NCBI RefSeq assembly: GCF_963422355.1
Contig: NC_085099.1
Location: forward strand, 397,113-461,112
Direction of reading: 5' to 3'
Length of the DNA: 64,000 bases
Origin: Corticium candelabrum
Lineage: Eukaryota; Porifera; Homoscleromorpha; Homosclerophorida; Plakinidae
This document shows, piece by piece, positions 22,572 to 35,608 of the stretch. Position numbers and translations under genes: made by a program. The notes beneath the pieces are model-generated. The model was not told the origin of the DNA and searched no databases. It saw only the letters and a program-made list of their open reading frames with translations. Every line of letters begins with the position of its first letter. Within the stretch, counting starts at the first letter, position 1.

Positions 22572-23942
22572 ATCTATTGAATTTAATGCCTGGTGGCCTT
22601 CTAATGGATGACTGTGGCTCTACAAATTATATGTTGCCAATTCAAAAAAACAAGAACACACTTTATTTGCTATTATATGCATTCAGTGCATGCATCTCTT
22701 TACATAGAGAAAACAGACATCCATTGCTGCTAGCTTGTTGACTTACAGATCGGACCCAGTTCCAACAGATTATCAAAAGCACAAGATGATGTTGTGCCAA
22801 GAGTTGTCAGGAGCTGTAAAAGAAACGAAACTTACTGTATTGTCACTGTATACTCTTTGTTGATAGTTTTTATAGTTCGAATGTCTCTATCTGTTTACTG
22901 TCTGTCTGTCTATTTGTCTGTCTGCCTTATGCTTGCCTCTCAGTATTCTCTTTCAAATCATGACTTCTATCTAATCAGACTTACATAAAATGGATGTAAA
23001 CCAGCTTCCACATCTTCCTACCATTTCTCATGTTAGAAACATTTATCAAACGCATAAATTTGAGTAACCAACTCTAATAGCAATTTCTAGAGCTGCTCCT
23101 CTCAGAGAAAAATCTTTATCTGATGGCAGCCTTCGAAATTTGACTCCAGCAATAATGGCAGCTTTGTCGTATGAACTATGGGCCTATAAAACACAGAAGT
23201 CAACTCACATACTGTACAGATGTGTATTCATTTATACACACACAAACAGAAAAAGACAAAGCATCAATTGACAACAAACAACAGATACAAGAACTCATCT
23301 TATCCACTTTTATTTCCATTTGCATTTGTTGGTGATTGTTTGTTTGTATTGTTATGTTTCTAACCTGGTCTGATCCATAGGCAATCAATTTTCCTTGAGC
23401 TTCATGATCTTTCAGCTCTGGTATCTCGGACTGCAATTTCTTCACTGCTTCATGACGTGCTGCAAGCATGGCAACTAGAGTTGCCTCGGATGCAGTTCCC
23501 TAACAACAACAGTAATCATGACAGTGAGACTCTTGACAATTAACACAATTAACTTCTTACTTGAATAACTCCTCCTCCTTGTGGACTCTTGCCATTCTCA
23601 GCTTCTGCTAAAAATTCTGAAGGTAACTTTAGAGCTTTTCCTGTGAATTTCCAAAGTATAGTAGACTCATTTTAATTTTTAAATATTCAAGAAGCTACAT
23701 ACCCAACCAATCAAGAACAACAGTTTCTAATTCTGTAATAGCTGGTGAAGCAATCTACAAAATTACACAAATAGTTTTCAATGTCAATTGATCATATATA
23801 GCTTCCAATATGTGCTGCTCATGTGAGTAGTAAGCAAACACAAGCAACATCATAAATGTTTGTCTCGACTACAAAAATTGTGGCAACCACAATGAAAAAC
23901 TTACCTGAGTAGCACATAGAAGACAACTGTACCAGGAAAACA

Positions 23943-23980
<38 letters not shown>

Positions 23981-24499
23981 AGACAAACAAACAAACAGAA
24001 GGACAGGGCTCTTAATAGGAACCCTTGACTATATTTATCTGCTCTTAGCACAGCTAGACAACACTTACAACTACTGATTTTATCTACTTAGAATTCTGAC
24101 CCACGAAAAACCAATATTCGGCATTCCATTGCATAACATGTCAGCCAGAAAAGAGGGAAACGAGAAACCAGACGGATAGTAGGCAACAAACTGTGGATGC
24201 AACCAGTGAGTTATCTAAAAACAATCACAATCACTAGTAGCGGACCAACTATCTCCATTAATTAATTAATTAATATTCTCTAGTCCATGTCAACTAACTC
24301 CAGGCATGATCACTCTTTCTATGTCCTTCACAACGTCTTCCCATTTCTCTGGCTCGTTTGGAGCTTCGGACGGCAAGAGAGGCCTCAAATAGCCAGGCTG
24401 AACGTCAGACAACACGCGACGTTCGCGTATAGTTGAATAGTAGTCAGCAACGATGTCAACCATCTCTTTGCCGCGACGACGAAACTCATCCACATCCAT
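21201..24499 (-). CDS. Aromatic-L-amino-acid decarboxylase (group II, PLP), tandem copy 1
   Basis: Fifteen exons in coding order: 24299-24499, 24101-24214, 23703-23754, 23561-23640, 23365-23499, 23073-23183, 22985-23017, 22747-22813, 22388-22482, 22264-22331, 22126-22202, 22043-22062, 21869-21967, 21466-21567, 21201-21392. Total 481 residues, close to 480 in human DDC. Family landmarks: [85 protein letters not shown], and [16 protein letters not shown] with PLP lysine at about 307. The C-terminus has [17 protein letters not shown] and LVCFRLKGSND. It decarboxylates an aromatic amino acid (DOPA, 5-HTP, tyrosine, tryptophan or histidine). The substrate cannot be set by eye. Same direction as copy 2. 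Confidence 0.92.
21610..21795 (+). repeat. (GT)n / GTGTGC compound repeat
   Basis: Lies in the decarboxylase copy 1 intron between exons 13 and 14. A shorter GT run is at the same place in copy 2 (about 26483-26548), so the repeat predates or accompanied the duplication. Confidence 0.9.
22515..22569 (+). repeat. (CA)n dinucleotide repeat
   Basis: CA run in the decarboxylase copy 1 intron between exons 8 and 9. Copy 2 lacks it at the equivalent place. Confidence 0.95.
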
Positions 24500-26013
24500 G
24501 AGTATTATGCCTCAAGAGATCAAACGCACCAGTAGGACACTCCGACGAGTTTTTCAATTTATGTGCTATCCGCCCCGCGTACACCGGGTGGGGTTGATAT
24601 CGTTTTGATGGTGACATCGTTGTGATGGTAAGGGACGGGGCTGTTGTGTACTCTGTGCCTTATTTGGTAAGTTTGAATGTAGCGTTGCTCCTGGCACCTG
24701 TGCGTAGCCAGACCCTTATCCCGCCCTCATGCCGCGCGGAGAGAGGCGGGGTTAGGGTCTGGCTACGCGAGACTATGTGTGAGCGCCGTGATGGCCGACC
24801 ACGCCCATAATACTCGCTCACTCCAGTGACGCGAGACAAATGCCTAATCCAGAGCAGCCGTAAACCCTACTGATATTAATAATTTTGAATATTTTATTTT
24901 AAAAATAACCGTTCCCGCAATAACTGTAGAAGTAATTATCCGGGATCTTGTTACGAGCGTGCGCAGTACGTTCGTTCCGCATGGCGCGCTGTGTCATGCG
25001 GAAACATCGAGAAAGTGATCGGTGGCTGACAGGACACAAAAAGGGCGATGTCATTGTCTTCGTGTAATGCCGCCTCCCATTCGGTACAGTGACGTTTCAT
25101 TGATTTTTTCTGCACCCGTATGTAGTGTGTCTGTACACCCGTATGTGGTGTGGTGCTGTCGGGAGTTGTGATAGCAAAGTTATGCAAAAGTAAACCGGTA
25201 ATTGAAAATGCTACCTAATATAGTCTTGAACTGTGTTGCTAAAAATTGGTGTTTGAAAATAAAATAAAATTGTTTAGAAGATCTTCAAGAAGTTAGTACA
25301 GTAGAGTACTTGAAAACAATTAGTATCAGTAGGGTACAGAGCCACAGAGAGAGACTTTCTTTCTGTATACTCAAGTAACATAATCTTTCCAAAGAACGTC
25401 ATGTCTCAGTAGACAACAAGCACTACACCAGCAACAGCAGCAGCAGCAGCAGCAACAGCGTAATCACAAAAACTGAAAAAGCAAAGCTGTGCAAGAAATC
25501 TTGCAAAAGAGCAAGGAAACTGGTGGATTTGTTGTGTGCAAAAACAGGCAGTTTTCGAGCTATAAATTGTAGGCACAATTTGCTTCTACCCTACACTGCA
25601 TGTCTCTAGCAGACTGAGCGCAGCATGGAATGATCAAGATCTACATCAGTGGCATAGCTACGAGGTTTGCAGGGGTTCCATGGGAGTTCAGTAATCTCGC
25701 TCTTAGGGCGTGGTCATTTTTAGAATTACATGGTCGCATCTGTTGCTACTGTACACTTCGTGATCAGCAATCTGGATCATCAATTCTAATTGGACTCTAA
25801 GCTACTTTTAAATTAATATTAAAATATATCATTAATATCAATTAGAACTTCAATATCTTTTTAATTTTGTGCATTCTTGTTCTGAATCTGTTTCTACCTT
25901 TTTGCATATTTTGTCATTAGAGAAATGGACATGCAGATAAACAAACTATCATCTAAAATTTATAATTTAGTAAACTGAGCTTTAAAATCAAATAATAAAT
26001 AGTCCCACAGTCT
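24500..26013. other. Spacer between decarboxylase copies
   Basis: Contains an ATCCGGG motif at 24938-24944, a short hairpin at 24702-24768, a CAG/CAA run at about 25432-25455 and, from about 25860, the duplicated downstream flank of copy 2. No gene is supported. Confidence 0.5.
24702..24768. mobile_element. Short hairpin MITE-like element
   Basis: Arms of 24 bp, starting GCGTAGCCAGACCC and ending GGGTCTGGCTACGC, pair with two mismatches around an 18-bp loop. A related GCTACGCGAGAC stretch is at about 12764-12775, so the family is dispersed. Confidence 0.55.
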
Positions 26014-26495
26014 TCATTTTCCCACTGTGTTGTTTGCTATTGACTTGACAATGTCCCAAGTGATGTCAATGTCAGACTCTTTTGTTTGGGTAGACCCTAT
26101 GCACATACGCAGTACATACTGATCTCCCAGCTCTGTGCCAATCATGTAAATTGTGCCAGAGTCGTTGAGTGCTTTTAAGTACTTTTTGTTCAAGTCATTG
26201 CTGCCCTAAACAATGTTACAGTCAGTACGTACATAAGTGTTATGTTACATGATGATGAATGTGTAAATATGTACACCTTGAGTCGAAAGCAGACGAGGCC
26301 CAGCACTGGTTTGACTGGAAACTCAAAGAGATCTGAAGATCGAATTAGTGTCTCAAACTTCTTTGCTAGTTGAATTTGCTGCAAGACATCGAAATCAACT
26401 AGTTGATCAATTATTCATTCATAAGCCACACTAAGCAATAATGGCACCAGCATGCTCACATACAAATGGGTATTGGTGTCACCGTGTGTGTGTGT

Positions 26496-26549
<54 letters not shown>

Positions 26550-29500
26550 AATTTACTCAGCTCATGAGTAAATTACCTTTCTAATAAATTGCTGTAGTCC
26601 TGTAATTCCGTATAGTCTTAACACAAACCACAGCTTCAAAGATCGAAATCGCCTCCCTAGAGGAATCTCCCAGTCCTGCCACAATACAACACAATGCACC
26701 ATCGTGATCATTGCTATAAAATCAAATTAAATATTTATGATAAAAAATCTCACTCGATAATCCACAACGAGACCTAAATTAGGAAGAAACACTAAGACAC
26801 AACTCGACGCCACTGTAAGCTGATGTCAACTACCTGAGTCTGATGCTGCATTCTGCAAAACGACAGGATCAACAGAAAGTGCATTGATAATTGCTGCTCG
26901 TCGCTTCAGCCTACCACAACAGACGAATGTCAACAAGCAACTCAGACTTGATCCCTACATACAGTGTTTAGCAAACATACCACAAGCAAGAGCAATCAAA
27001 GCTTGTCAACATCCATTTGTGAGGATTGAAGTTGAATGACTCCGCATACTGAACAGTTTAAACAGTCAGTGTTACCGATGATACAATTAATTAATTGTGA
27101 CAGCATCACCTCCACTCCATTGAGCAGTGGCCTGTATTCCGGACAAATGAATGCACTGCCAGCATATGCAGCATCAATGTGCATCCATAAGCCAAACTTT
27201 TGACCTGACAAACAGTCAACAATTCATTCCGTTTGTACAAGTACAAACAACCGCAAACACTAATTCAAAGGAGATACACTTACAGATCGGACCCAGTTCT
27301 AACAGATTATCGAAAGCACACGATGATGTTGTGCCAAGAGTTGCCAGTAGCTGTGAAAAATATTTAAAATATTTGAGACAACTGTTTGTGTTATAGACTG
27401 TGATATTTTAAGTTACTGTCTCTTATGTTACTGTCTCTATCTGTTTGCTGTCTGTCTGTCTGTTTGTCTGTCTGTCTATCTGTCTGTCTGTCTGTCTGTC
27501 TCGATCTGTCTGTCTCTGTCTGTCTGATGTTTCATATGCCAGGGTCAGTGTCATCTCTTATGTCTGTTATCTTCAATTAGTTAGCAAACTTGAACTGTTA
27601 TCTGTTCTAATGCAAATCTGTCCATGACACATACATAAAATGGATGTAAACCAGCTTGTACATCTTCCTGCAGTGACATTGAAATTAATTTCTTAATTAA
27701 GAAATGTGTGAAACATATAAATTGGAGTAGCAAACCTTACTTTAATGACGGTTTCTAAAGCTTCTCCTCTTAAAGAAAAATTTTCATCAGTTGGCAACTT
27801 TCTAAGTTTGACTGCAGCAATAATGGCGGCTTTGTCAAATGAACTATTAGCCTACAAACATATGATGATCAATACATGCCTACAAACACACAGACAGACA
27901 CAAAGCACAAACAGCAACAATTAACAACAACATATAAACAGCAACACAAAACAAACAGACAAGCAAAAACACACGAAACAACCAACAGACACGTAAATAG
28001 AAAAGCTAGACAAACAGCCAAAGAAATTATAATCAAACAAATTAATACAAATGGCAACCAAAGGATGAGAATTAATTAAGCAGTTCATGTTACACCTGGT
28101 CTGATCCATATGCAATCAATTTCCCTTGAGCTTCATGGTCTTTTAGCTCTGGTAACTCTAACTGCAATTTCTTCACTGCTTCATGACGTGCTGCAAGCAT
28201 GGCAACTAGAGTTGCCTCGGATGCAGTTCCCTAACAACAACAGTAATCATGACGTTGTTGACAACAAGATACTAATAATTTCTCACTTGAATGACTCCTC
28301 CTCCTTTCTGACTTTCTCTATGCTCGTTTTGTAGTAAAAATTCTGAAGGCAACTTCAGAGCTATTCCTGCACAAATATTTACAAACTCCATTTACAGTGA
28401 CCGTTAATAGTTAAATATTAAAGAAGTCACATACCCAACCAATCAAGAACAATCATTTCTAATTCTGTAGCAGCTGGTGAAGTTATCTAACACAATTGAA
28501 TATGTAAAACTTAATATCTGTGCTGCTCATGACATGAGTGTCAGTGTGTAGCAACAAACACAAGCAGCATCTTCAATCATACAGTTACAATGATATTTAG
28601 TCAGTTACAATAATGTTTTAGGAAACATGGCAACCACAATGGCAAATATCATCTCAATCAGTGGCACATGCTAGATACCAGTTTGCACTCAATTGCTGCG
28701 ACTATCACTTGGCATCCCTTTGAGACTTGGAATGTCCCTCCCCCTTTAGACTGGCTTCCTAAATGCCACTGTGGGACTTTGCTAGATGACAGCAGCTATC
28801 ACCTTGTGACTTAATTGCAAGTCAGGAGCGGTCCTATTTGGACTCACGAGGCCACTGCATATCTAAATGGTCTGACTGTCTACGGGATCTTCATATTCAT
28901 CACCGAAGCGAGCCTAGACATCGCTACTCCAACTCAGACAACAGACCTGACATCATAGTCTACGACCCTGAGACAGGAACCAACATTGATTTAGACATTG
29001 CCATGGCCCATCCATGGAGTTCAGACATCTTCCCTAACTCAGCCGAGGAAGATGGTGCAGCTGCAAAAAGAAGAGAAGAACAAAAAATGAAAATACAGAA
29101 AGGTATGGCTTCCTGGTGGATCAATGGTCAAAGTCACTCCCCTAGTCATGGAACACTTTGGGAGATGGGGAGAAGAGGAAAAGAAGTTTTTGCAGAAGAT
29201 TTCAAAACATTCATTGGACAAAATTGGAAGGCCAAATGCACCAGAGTTTATTGACTATTGGAGGAAGAGATTCTCAGTACAACTGCAGAAGTGTAACGCC
29301 AAAGTCCTTCTGAAGAAGAGTTCCGCACTTTGCAGTGTTGGTGTCAACAAGCTCTTGTCTTCCTGCACCCAGTTTTTAGTCACTGATTGTCTCTGGGTTG
29401 CTGCATGCTTGTAGTTTATAGCTCATTCTTAGTGAAGTGTGTAGTGTGTAGATTATGGACAAGGTACATTTGAACTTTTAAGTACTTAATTACTATTTTG

Positions 29501-30084
29501 CTGAAATGTAATATAGTCTTGTGTTTGAAAATATATGATGGACAGACAGACAGACAGAGATATCCCATTTACAACTAGAGCACTGACAGCAACTACTTAA
29601 TTATATAGCATCTCTCTTTCCTGACCCATGAAAAGCCAATAGTGTGCACTCCATTACATAACATGTCAGCCAGGAGAGAAGGGAATGAGAAACCCAATGG
29701 AAAATAGGCGTGAAACTGTGGATGTAACCAGTGAGTTATCTAAAAAAACAAAAATTTATTACTAACTTTCAATTAAAATAAAATAAAAACTCTCCATTAT
29801 AATTTCAGTATATAATTGCATGTGCCTAGTGCTATCTAGACTACGCACTATGCATTGTTTACTAAGTTAACTAACAAACTAACTCCAGGCATGATCGCTC
29901 GTTCTATGTCTTTCACAATGTCTTCCCATTTCTCTGGCTCGTTTGGAGCTGTAAACGGCAAGAGAGACCTCAAATAGCCAGGCTGAACGTCAGACAACAC
30001 GCGACGTTCACGTATAGTTGAGTAATAGTCAGCTATCATGTCAACCATCTCTTTCCCGCGACGACGAAACTCATCCACATCCAT
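26014..30084 (-). CDS. Aromatic-L-amino-acid decarboxylase (group II, PLP), tandem copy 2
   Basis: Fifteen exons with the same lengths and phases as copy 1: 29884-30084, 29626-29739, 28435-28486, 28287-28366, 28096-28230, 27741-27851, 27635-27667, 27284-27350, 27110-27204, 26981-27048, 26834-26910, 26754-26773, 26577-26675, 26277-26378, 26014-26205. 481 residues, frame open throughout. The HKW lysine motif and all family blocks are present. Differences from copy 1 include [14 protein letters not shown] for [14 protein letters not shown] and [11 protein letters not shown] for [11 protein letters not shown]. The latter lies near the catalytic loop region of DDC-type enzymes and could alter substrate use (inference). 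Intron 2 (28487-29625) received a LINE-like fragment absent from copy 1. Confidence 0.92.
26483..26548 (+). repeat. (GT)n dinucleotide repeat
   Basis: In the intron between exons 13 and 14 of decarboxylase copy 2, at the position equivalent to the repeat at 21610-21795. Confidence 0.9.
27445..27522 (+). repeat. TGTC tetranucleotide repeat
   Basis: In decarboxylase copy 2, in the intron between exons 7 and 8. Copy 1 has a short counterpart at about 22891-22925. Confidence 0.85.
28690..29560 (+). mobile_element. LINE-like element, 3' fragment A
   Basis: Plus-strand coding traces include [31 protein letters not shown] and [20 protein letters not shown], shared with fragments at 34704, 45230 and 56120. 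The D-x(n)-DLD-x-x-x-AHPW pattern and the upstream cysteine cluster in the longer copy suggest the C-terminal end of a non-LTR retrotransposon protein. The 3' end runs into GACAGACAGACAG at about 29541-29556. Antisense to its host gene, in intron 2 of decarboxylase copy 2. Decayed. Confidence 0.6.
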
Positions 30085-30633
30085 GATGATGTAATATTAA
30101 GATACAAACTTGAGGACTCCGACCCTTCTAGAGGCTCAATCACGCCTGGTGGTAGACTATGCATGATGTATGAATAATATGTAAGCACGTGTTGTTGTCT
30201 TTGTCTCTTCAGCCAATCACGTGCACAACAATCTTAATGTTGCACGTAATTCGTTGCATTACAGGATTCTGAGGACTGACGTAAATGCTAACACATGCAC
30301 CTACTGTGGCTTCAGCTAGCAAGGTTGCACTTAGATGTAAGGTAGTCACTGGCAATGCCCTAGTACTACAGTAAACATAGTAGTAGTAATTAATTAAAAC
30401 GGCTCCGCTCTGCCTAAACAGCAGCCCTCTGTCCGTCCGTCAGCATTTTAGTCTGGCTAGCCAAACATACACTTGGGGTCACCCCGGGTGGTATGAATGC
30501 AAATGTATGGATGTCCAACAAACACTTCACCTTTTACAGTGTTCATATCTATGGAATTCTGGTAAAGTGCTAATGTCTGATTTATTGCAGGTTGTAAGCA
30601 CAATATCAATTTTGTAATCAACACATAAACACT
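30085..30633. other. Intergenic region, decarboxylase copy 2 promoter and SURF6 3' flank
   Basis: No gene recognised. The first part should hold the copy 2 promoter; its sequence is unlike the copy 1 upstream region beyond the first few bases. Confidence 0.4.
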
Positions 30634-31623
30634 CTAAAATCCTGGTTTTCTCTGCTTTTTCTTCAATTTTAATTTCAGTCCCATTTTTCTTGCCTTCTTC
30701 TGCTCGATTCTCTCCTGAATGTGTCTCTGTCTTTTCTCTTGTCTTTCTATTTGTTTTTCCTTTTGACTCCCAATTCGTTTTTTCCAGTCTCTTGAAGACC
30801 TATCCTTTTGTTTTTGTCTTCGTTTTGCTGCTTTCTTTAGCAGACTAATGTCATCTGTTTGTTTGATTCCTTCAGCTTTCTCAGTTGCCGTTTTCCACGC
30901 TATTTTCTCTGCTTTTGCCTCTGCTTTATCCGGGTTCTCCATTTTCAATTCATTTAACTTTGTGCGCCGTTTCTCTGCCTTCTCAATGAGCTTGCGAAAA
31001 TCTTTATTCATTTTTCTTGAAGACGAAGCATCATGTGTACCATCTGTCACGCCCGTTGTAAAATCAAACTTACTGAACACCACTTCACCATCATCGTTTA
31101 CTATTTCCTGTCTTGGTTTTTGAGAAATTGTGGTAGTCTGTCTACCAACTTTTGATTTTGACTTCTTTTTCCCTTTCTTTTCATCTCGTTTCGTCTTCTT
31201 TCGCTGCTGAGATGCTGTGTCATTACTGGCCGGTGCTTTACGCTTAGCTCTTGCTTCCTCAATCTTCTCACGGAGCCTCAACCTTAACTCAGCAACACTT
31301 CGACTTTCCTCACAATCCACGCGCAGCCTTGGTCTCTTTGCGCTGTTATCTTTCTCGATTTCAGAATCATCTGACTCTCTTTGAGCATCAAGTTCAACCT
31401 GCAGTTCTAAAACTGACTTCTGAGCTTCAGGGTTAAGACGCAAACGTTTGGCCTTCTTTGATGCATCCTTGATCTCCTGCTTGGGAGCTTTCTGATTCTT
31501 GTTCTTCCAATACTTGTTCTCATTCTCCTTCAGCGGCAAATAATAGTCTTTAGCAGGAATAAGTGAAAGAATAGAATTGAAATAAGCCGAATGGCGAGCA
31601 AGCCGCTCATCCAAGTCTTCCAT
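30634..31623 (-). CDS. SURF6: Surfeit locus protein 6 homologue (nucleolar ribosome biogenesis factor)
   Basis: Intronless, 329 residues, highly basic. SURF6 (yeast Rrp14) is a nucleolar RNA- and DNA-binding protein needed for pre-rRNA processing. The N-terminus begins MEDLDERLARHSAYFNSILSLIP, typical of the SURF6 N-domain. The C-terminal SURF6 domain is visible as VFSKFDFTTG, RKLIEKAEKRRTKLNELK, AWKTATEKAEGIKQTDDISLLKKAAKRR and the terminal QKKARKMGLKLKLKKKQRKPGF. The middle is a Lys/Arg-rich, probably coiled or disordered stretch with nuclear-localisation-like clusters. It starts 97 bp from the divergent ABHD16A start codon. Confidence 0.93.
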   Translation of the reverse strand: MEDLDERLARHSAYFNSILSLIPAKDYYLPLKENENKYWKNKNQKAPKQEIKDASKKAKRLRLNPEAQKSVLELQVELDAQRESDDSEIEKDNSAKRPRLRVDCEESRSVAELRLRLREKIEEARAKRKAPASNDTASQQRKKTKRDEKKGKKKSKSKVGRQTTTISQKPRQEIVNDDGEVVFSKFDFTTGVTDGTHDASSSRKMNKDFRKLIEKAEKRRTKLNELKMENPDKAEAKAEKIAWKTATEKAEGIKQTDDISLLKKAAKRRQKQKDRSSRDWKKRIGSQKEKQIERQEKRQRHIQERIEQKKARKMGLKLKLKKKQRKPGF

Positions 31624-31720
31624 TTCTTGTTAATATCAACCAAAAGAATGGTCTGGTAGTCGAGGGCACAAGCGCACGCGCAGATAAATCGAAGGTCCTG
31701 TAGGAGTTTCTGACGATCAC
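31624..31720. promoter_or_regulatory. Bidirectional promoter SURF6 / ABHD16A
   Basis: Only 97 bp separate the two start codons, so both transcripts must start within or near this segment. It lacks the ATCCGGG motif. AAGCGCACGCGC at about 31669-31680 is a CpG-containing patch. Confidence 0.6.
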
Positions 31721-34208
31721 ATGAGGCCATTTACGTTTATTTTTGGACCTAGATTGCACTTTGTCTTTACAAAAGGCAGAACGCAGGTAAAAAAATTATT
31801 ATTTTTACTTTCAATTTTCAATTCTGATCTATTATAATTCACAGCACCAAGAATATGCCGCCTCTGCTACAGAACGAATTTCTGATAGCATAATTCAATG
31901 GGTAAGTCTCGTACAAACGTAAAATTTGACCTCCTGTGGTTGGCAATCTTGATCACGTGACTAGACGTCAAGGGCGTGGTCGGTCCTGTGGTATTCCTCA
32001 CCTCTAATTTTGTTCTACCTCTGGAAAAAAGGCAATGCAAACGTGAAGATAATATTAGAGTTGATATGACATTGTATGTATACAAGCAGGTGCTTTCACT
32101 GTCGATGCTCTGTCTGGATGGCTTGCGTTCTCAAAAGTGTTAGGCGGCATCTCAGTCATTATCACAGGAGCTTTTTGTATACGAGGTAAACAGTTTATAG
32201 TATTTATAAATCATGTATTTTAATGTCTTAAAATATAAATTATTAATATCAATAAAAATAATATAGACAGACAGACAGACAGACAAACAAACAAACAGAT
32301 AAACAGACAGACAAACAGACAGACAAACAAACAGACAGACAGACAGACAGACAGAAAGACAGACAGACAGACAGAAAGACAGACAGACAGACAGACAAAT
32401 CACATCAAAGAACTCGGTTTACCTTCATGGTTAAATCATAGGTGATCTCTGATAATAATATAGTGTAATGTAATGTCAGTGTGATATATTATGTAATATA
32501 TTAATATATGTAATATATTATGTAATATATGTAATATTTATGTAATATATGTAATATATTATGTAATATATGTAATATATTATGTAATATATGTAATATA
32601 TTTATGTAATATATGTAATATATTATGTAATATATGTAATATATTATGTAATATATTATGTAATATATGTAATATATTATGTAATATATTATGTAATATA
32701 TGTAATATATTATGTAATATATTGATAATGTGTGATGTTAGTGTTTTTGTCCATCAGGTGTTGGTCGACGTTTAAATCCCTATTATTGCTTATTTGTTGA
32801 CACTCTTGCATCAGCAAGGAAGGGCAGCGTTCAAGCTCGCGTGAGTCCATCCTATATGATGTATTTGTATTACTAACAAACACTAATTTATTCTTTGCTC
32901 TCTACCAGTTGGATTTGGCAAACTATGATTTTGATTTTGATGCGTGGCCTATTGATTTTAGCTGGAAAGAGTCAACAACAGGGTCAGTCAGAAGCATACC
33001 CAATCGTCTGACGTGTTTTATTAATATCAATTATTGTTATTGTTTTTATTAATATTAATTATACTATTGAAATTTATTAATATTAATTGTTATTAATATT
33101 AATTTTATTAACATTAATTGTTATTAATATTAATTTATTAATATTAATATTTGATACTATTACAACAACGTTGGTATCAACACGTTTGTGTCAAGTCTGC
33201 ACGTTCGTATTTGATATTTACATCGTTTTTGTTTCAGTGGGGATCCAACAAAATCGAGCGATAGAAAACTGTGGACAAACTCTGGACCTCGAATGAGTTC
33301 GATAGCAAGTCTGCCTCGACGACTTCTAATGTCAGTAGGTCAAAGAGTTGTCTGGTCATGTTGGTTGGACTCAGTGGTGTGTTGCGTTGTAGGTATGTTG
33401 TAGCTCATGTTGTTGGTCGTCGTGCTATGTATCCAGGATCAACAGCTATATTGCAGAAACTAATTGGTAATATGAGTAGAGCTCGTCGTGTTGGTGTGTT
33501 GATTGCATGCTTAATATTTGTGCATTAAATTTTGTTCTAGCTCCTCATTTGGTTGAAGGAAGGTGTAAATTGTTTAGTGAGGTTTGTTTGTGTGTGACAA
33601 ATGGATGGACAGATAGGCAGATGGACAGACAGACAGACAGACAGACAAATGGACAGACAGACAGACAAATGGACAGACAGAAAGACAGAAAGACAGACAT
33701 ATAGACAGACAGACGGACTGGCAGATGGGCAGACAGATGGATAGATGGACAGACAGAAAGACAGACAAACAGACATATGGACAGACAGGTGGACAGACAG
33801 AAAGACAGACATATAGACAGACAGACAAAATGACGGACAGACAGATAGACAGACAAACAGACAGACAGGAATAAACAATGAAACACTACCTTTGTTTAGT
33901 ACAAATATTAAGTTAGTGGGAATGATGTGTGACAGGTTTGCATGATATAATTGACATATTTTGTGAGTTCTGTTTTTATTGGCTAACGTGTGTTGTTTGA
34001 TGTTGTGTTCAGTATGGTGGACTACGAGCCAAACTTTGTGCAGAAGATGGCAATGAGATTGACAGCATGTTCGTTGATCAGAGAGGAAAGGCAGAGAATG
34101 GAAACAAGCTTGTAGGCATTATGTGTCAGTGTGTACATACATACAGACTGACAGACGGACATACATACATACAGACAGACAGAGAGATTCAATGATGGGC
34201 ATACATGC

Positions 34209-34272
<64 letters not shown>

Positions 34273-34307
34273 AGGGAGAGGGAGAGGGAGAGGGAGAGGG
34301 AGAGGGA

Positions 34308-34345
<38 letters not shown>

Positions 34346-34660
34346 GACCGACCGACAGACAGAGAGACATACATACATACATACATACATACATACAGAC
34401 AGACAGACAGGCAGACAGACAGATAGGTGAATAGACATACAACAGAGATGGACAGTCAGATGGACAGAAATGATTTGTAAGTGACGTGTTGTTTCGTTAT
34501 GAGGTTATATGCTCAGAAGGCAATGCTGCTTTTTATGAAGTTGGCTGTATGAATACTCCACTGGGAGGTAATGATTGTTGAATAAATGAAAGATAGCTGA
34601 GGGACAGAAGGTTGGATAAACAGAACAACAGACAAACAGACAGACAACAAATTAAAAGAT

Positions 34661-34695
<35 letters not shown>

Positions 34696-35538
34696 GCAGG
34701 CAGTCCTCTATTCTCTCAAACCCACTGTCTCAGTGCTCAGCTGCTCGGTTCAGGTCGCTACAGGGACTTGGAGCAGGCGCATGGCTTGACTCAATACCTT
34801 CTTCTGCGAAGCTTGCATTAAAACCCAGCGATTTTCGCTTAGCAATGCGCATGAGGTTGGGTCTTGAAATGCCCCTCGCTTCTGTTGTCCCTATATGCGA
34901 ATGCGGCAAAGACATTGATAAAGATGGCTATCACCTTTTCACATGTAAGACCGGCGGTGGGCCAATATGGACTCACGAGACATTGACTAGTGTTTGGAGC
35001 GACTGTCTACAGCATTTGAAGATGTCCCATCAGCGAGAACCGAGGAATCTTTATGTTAATAGTGACGACCGCCCCGACATCGTTGTCTTTGACGCTCAAC
35101 AGGGTTGTGACATTGAGCTGGACATCTCGGTGGCCCACCCATGGGCACTACATGTGATCTCTTGAGCAGCTCAGGAAGACGGTGTGGCCGCAGCTACCCG
35201 TGAGGTCAAGAAATCAGAGAAATATGCTAGAGAAAGGGATGTATGGGGCCTCCCCTCCAACTGCATCCCATTAGTGTTCGAACACTTTGGACGTTGGGGC
35301 TCAGAGGCAGCTCAATTCCTGCACCGCCTGTCACTTCAGTCTATAGACGAAGACAGAAGAAAGAACAGTCGTGATTTTAAGACATTCTGACGTAGATGCA
35401 TGTTGGTAGCTTTGGAAAGATGTAAATTAAGTAAGATCTTTACAGTTGACACTTCATTCGCATGTAGTTAAATTATGACGTTGGCCGTTTGGGCCAGACT
35501 AGAATGTAATAGCGTTGTTCTTTGAAAATATATGTATT

Positions 35539-35572
<34 letters not shown>

Positions 35573-35608
35573 TGGAAAGACAGACACATAAACAGACAGA
35601 CAGACAGG

